Below the pieces are notes generated by a model. It searched no databases. It saw nothing but the letters and a program-made list of their open reading frames with translations, and had not been told where the DNA came from. A stretch of DNA of 64,000 bases from Combretum micranthum (lineage: Eukaryota; Streptophyta; Magnoliopsida; Myrtales; Combretaceae): NCBI GenBank assembly GCA_024138025.1, contig JAMXBD010000583.1:744001-808000 (forward strand), written 5' to 3'. Positions 61,746-64,000 of the stretch are shown here, piece after piece. How positions within the stretch are numbered: the stretch's first letter is position 1; each line of letters begins with the position of its first letter. The position numbers and the translations under genes are program-made.

Positions 61746-63195
61746 GGGTTAATTTTATTGATGGTACTTGAATTTTCTCGATTTATCAGCTTTATACCTA
61801 AAAAGATTTTTTCCTCACAAAAATAACTAAACTTTTTAAAGTTTGCACTGTTGGTCATTGTGGTCGAAATCCGATTAAAAATCCAATGCTTTGCTGATAG
61901 GTAAGTTATCATATTAAAAAAATTAATGTTTTAATTCCAAGTCAGCATGTTTATATATATATTTTTCCCCTCTCTCTCTTTAAACTCTCTTCTTCTTCTT
62001 CTACATACCAATACCCATTGAAAGAAAAAAATCCATTCCAACTAGAGAGAGAAAGTGGTGGTGGAAAAAAAAATCCATTGCAACTAGCGGTTTGGGGAAG
62101 ATGGCTCAGTTGGTGCGATGTGTTCTTTTGGTTTGCTTTGGTTGAAGGAGGTGGCTTTGATGAGTGCACAGTAGAGACGAATATGGTGGTTCAAGATTGA
62201 GGCTAAAAAGAAGATGGTTTTAGAGAAGGAAGGTGATGGGTTTTAAAGAGAAAGAGTGATTAGAGAGAGAAACTATAGAGAGAAAGTGGGTTTGAGAGAG
62301 ATGGAGTTGTTTGGTGAGTTGTTGAGGAAATGGGCTTTGATGGTGGAGACGATGACTGATTTGTAGTGATGAATTATGTTATCATAGATTTTAGAGAGAG
62401 AGAGAGAGCTGGGAAGAACGGCTAGCGTAAGGTGAGAATAGGGGACACCTAGGTTGGAATGTCACCAACGTACACACAAGTTACCAACAAGTAACGGCCA
62501 CCTAGGGCGGGGCGATAGCAAGAGGGATGTCAAATGGGATGGGGGATGGTGAAGCGAGCTGTTTTTGGTGGGCTTAGTTGAGGCAAAAAATGCCTGCTGA
62601 CGATGTTTTGATAGCAAAGAATGGAGGGCGATACTTCATGTCCTTAGTCATCTGGGTTTCATCGAGTAATTACGTTCTAGAATGGAAGAACAAGCAGATG
62701 TTGTTGTTCTCCAGATTTTCTGTGTATTATATTTTTAAAACTCAAACTTTGATTAAGATTTTATAGTGTGGATAAGCTTAAATCTGATGAAGGAAAAATC
62801 TTAGATTTAGTTTTAGAAGTTCATATTTTGCACATATCTCATATATGAAATTATAACTTTTAGATCATTTCATTAAGATTTGCATGAAAATTAGATAGAA
62901 ACCCATAAGATTAACCGAGATTTGGGTTTATCTTTCTTTGTTTTAATTTTCTCTTGCTTTCTCTCTCTTCTATCACAAGGAAGAAGATGACCATGTGCCT
63001 AAAAATTTAAAATTTAATTTTTTTTAATGTGATAACTTGCCATGTCAGCAAAGCACCGAATTTTTGGTTGGATTTCGACCATAATGACCATCAGTGCAAA
63101 CTTTAAAAAGTTTAATTATTTTTGTAAGCAAAAATTTTTTTAGGTACAAAACTATTAAATCGAGAAAGTTTAGGTGTCATCGATGAAATTAACCC
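61746..63195. mobile_element. Inner MULE-like element, Pack-MULE candidate
   Basis: A 1.45 kb element with ~230 bp inverted repeats (about 61746-61975 and 62970-63195; outer ends GGGTTAATTTTATTGATG and its partner GGGTTAATTTCATCGATG). A perfect 10 bp duplication GCACTTAAAT (61736-61745 and 63196-63205) flanks it. The interior (about 62040-62760) is more GC-rich and less repetitive than the arms, with GAGAGA tracts and open frames on both strands (61951-62169 minus, 62018-62200 plus). Such interiors are sometimes captured gene pieces. I cannot name a source gene, so capture remains a hypothesis. Confidence 0.8.
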
Positions 63196-63308
63196 GCACT
63201 TAAATGCATGGGTTTATAAATTGGAGCCTACTTTGCGAAGAGCATACATGTAGGCCCCGAGGCTGCATTTTTTCCTTTGAATAACTATACCATTAGAGCA
63301 TCCATATC

Positions 63309-64000
63309 TATCACGCCCCGAGGGGTACCCTAAACGTGGCAGTCCGCCTACACAATACTAAAGCCTAGGAATGACTACCTTAGTCATGCAAAGGCTTCCA
63401 TATTATGTACAAGGCGTACATCACAACCAAGGGGACGCATCGATAGCGCAATTTACATTGATAATAAATAAGTAACAAGGCAAAGAGAATACTTAATAAA
63501 AATAAGCATATCACAATTCAATTCTTAAGGCATATTCTTCTATTATCTTCAAATAAATATACGTCCCTAATCATATAGGTTATCACATATAAAGAACCTT
63601 ACAAATTTCTTCATCGTACGATTCCATATCCTTAATTATCCGTCCTTGACCTCCTTAATGTCATGATCCTCAAATTTAATCCACGAATACACCTGTTTCA
63701 ACAAAATCTATAGGGGTATAAGCTACAACTAGCTTAGTGAGATATTCCTTTTCGTTCGTACCATAATTTCAAACAAGTTTATTTATTTAATCACACATAT
63801 GCTATGCATACAATGCAACAATCACATGATTACGCGAATATATATAGTCATCCGGAAACCATATATAGAACGGATTTACCCCTCGTATCAAAGGTTAGGG
63901 AATCGGGGTTGAAGGTCCTCGACCTTCTACTGCTAGTCCCCAGGTCCTCACCCATAGCGTTCTGTTGGCTCGGCTCGAACCTAGAGTCGCTTTCCTCGAG
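63309..64000 (-). mobile_element. Long LTR, family A (copy A6), 3' part, runs off the window
   Basis: The inverse of the family A 3' end: TATCACGCCCCGAGG at 63309, then GGTACCCTAAACGTGGCAG, the CTCACTAAGCTAG block (63708-63742) and the GC-rich segment shared with A4 (63880-64000 against about 54410-54590). It is in the same subfamily as A4. The rest lies beyond the right edge. Confidence 0.8.

Larger units (their letters stand above)
59971..63275. mobile_element. Outer MULE-like element with 9 bp TSD
   Basis: The left arm (about 59973-60190) is repeated inverted at 61600-61745 plus 63206-63275; the inner MULE splits the right arm. Shared pieces include GGAAAAATGTAGC/GGAAAAAATGCAGC, AAGGTTTTTGTTAAT, ACATGGCACTTTAAAGCATT and CCACTTAATAATTTAT. 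The flanks TTTGAATAA (59962-59970 and 63276-63284) are a perfect 9 bp target duplication. The interior is AT-rich, has no transposase, and holds a hAT MITE. Confidence 0.82.

Overview
The window looks like repeat-rich, AT-rich nuclear DNA of a dicot plant. The evidence is one three-exon gene for a plant-type NOP10 (41560-43910, minus) embedded in a deep stack of plant transposable elements: Ty3/gypsy chromovirus, L1-type LINE with a DUF4283 ORF1, hAT, MULE and Tourist-like elements. The species cannot be named from the sequence. NOP10 is the only gene I consider intact and functional. No tRNA, rRNA or CRISPR array was seen.

Left part (1-7.5 kb): the 3' end of a long LTR (1-1324), a decayed plant-mobile-domain (PMD) relic, several small inverted-repeat elements and a 2.07 kb MULE-like element with ~465 bp inverted repeats (3215-5279). 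Middle part (7.5-40.7 kb): a single minus-strand LINE whose RNase H end lies at 7.7-8.4 kb while its RT, endonuclease and ORF1 lie at 34.6-40.7 kb. The 26 kb between them is a nest: a minus-strand LTR-like element B1 (8419-19840, itself holding solo LTR A2 and LTR-like element C), then a degenerate plus-strand hAT transposon (19856-34565) whose transposase gene is cut by solo LTR A3, LTR-like element B2 and a 1.4 kb LTR-like insertion.

Right part: NOP10 with a Tourist-like MITE in its second intron and telo-box/E2F-like motifs upstream. A complete but defective Ty3/gypsy chromovirus (44169-50794; LTRs, PBS, gag-pol, chromodomain, TSD ATGAC) sits about 260 bp upstream of the NOP10 start codon. 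A hAT MITE cuts its chromodomain. Two more long solo LTRs follow (A4 50850-55176, A5 55636-59390), then a MULE inside a MULE (59971-63275, perfect 9 and 10 bp TSDs), and a minus-strand LTR running off the right edge (63309-64000).

Most boundaries rest on target-site duplications read directly: TTCAG, CTAAG, ATCAT, CATCA, ATGAC, CTTACAAC, CTTATCTC, TTTGAATAA and GCACTTAAAT. The most notable unexplained signal is that three otherwise different long LTR-like families (A, B, C) share a short conserved block near the inner end of their long downstream part. I found no clear novel multi-gene system; the window is mainly a stratified record of transposition next to a nucleolar housekeeping gene.
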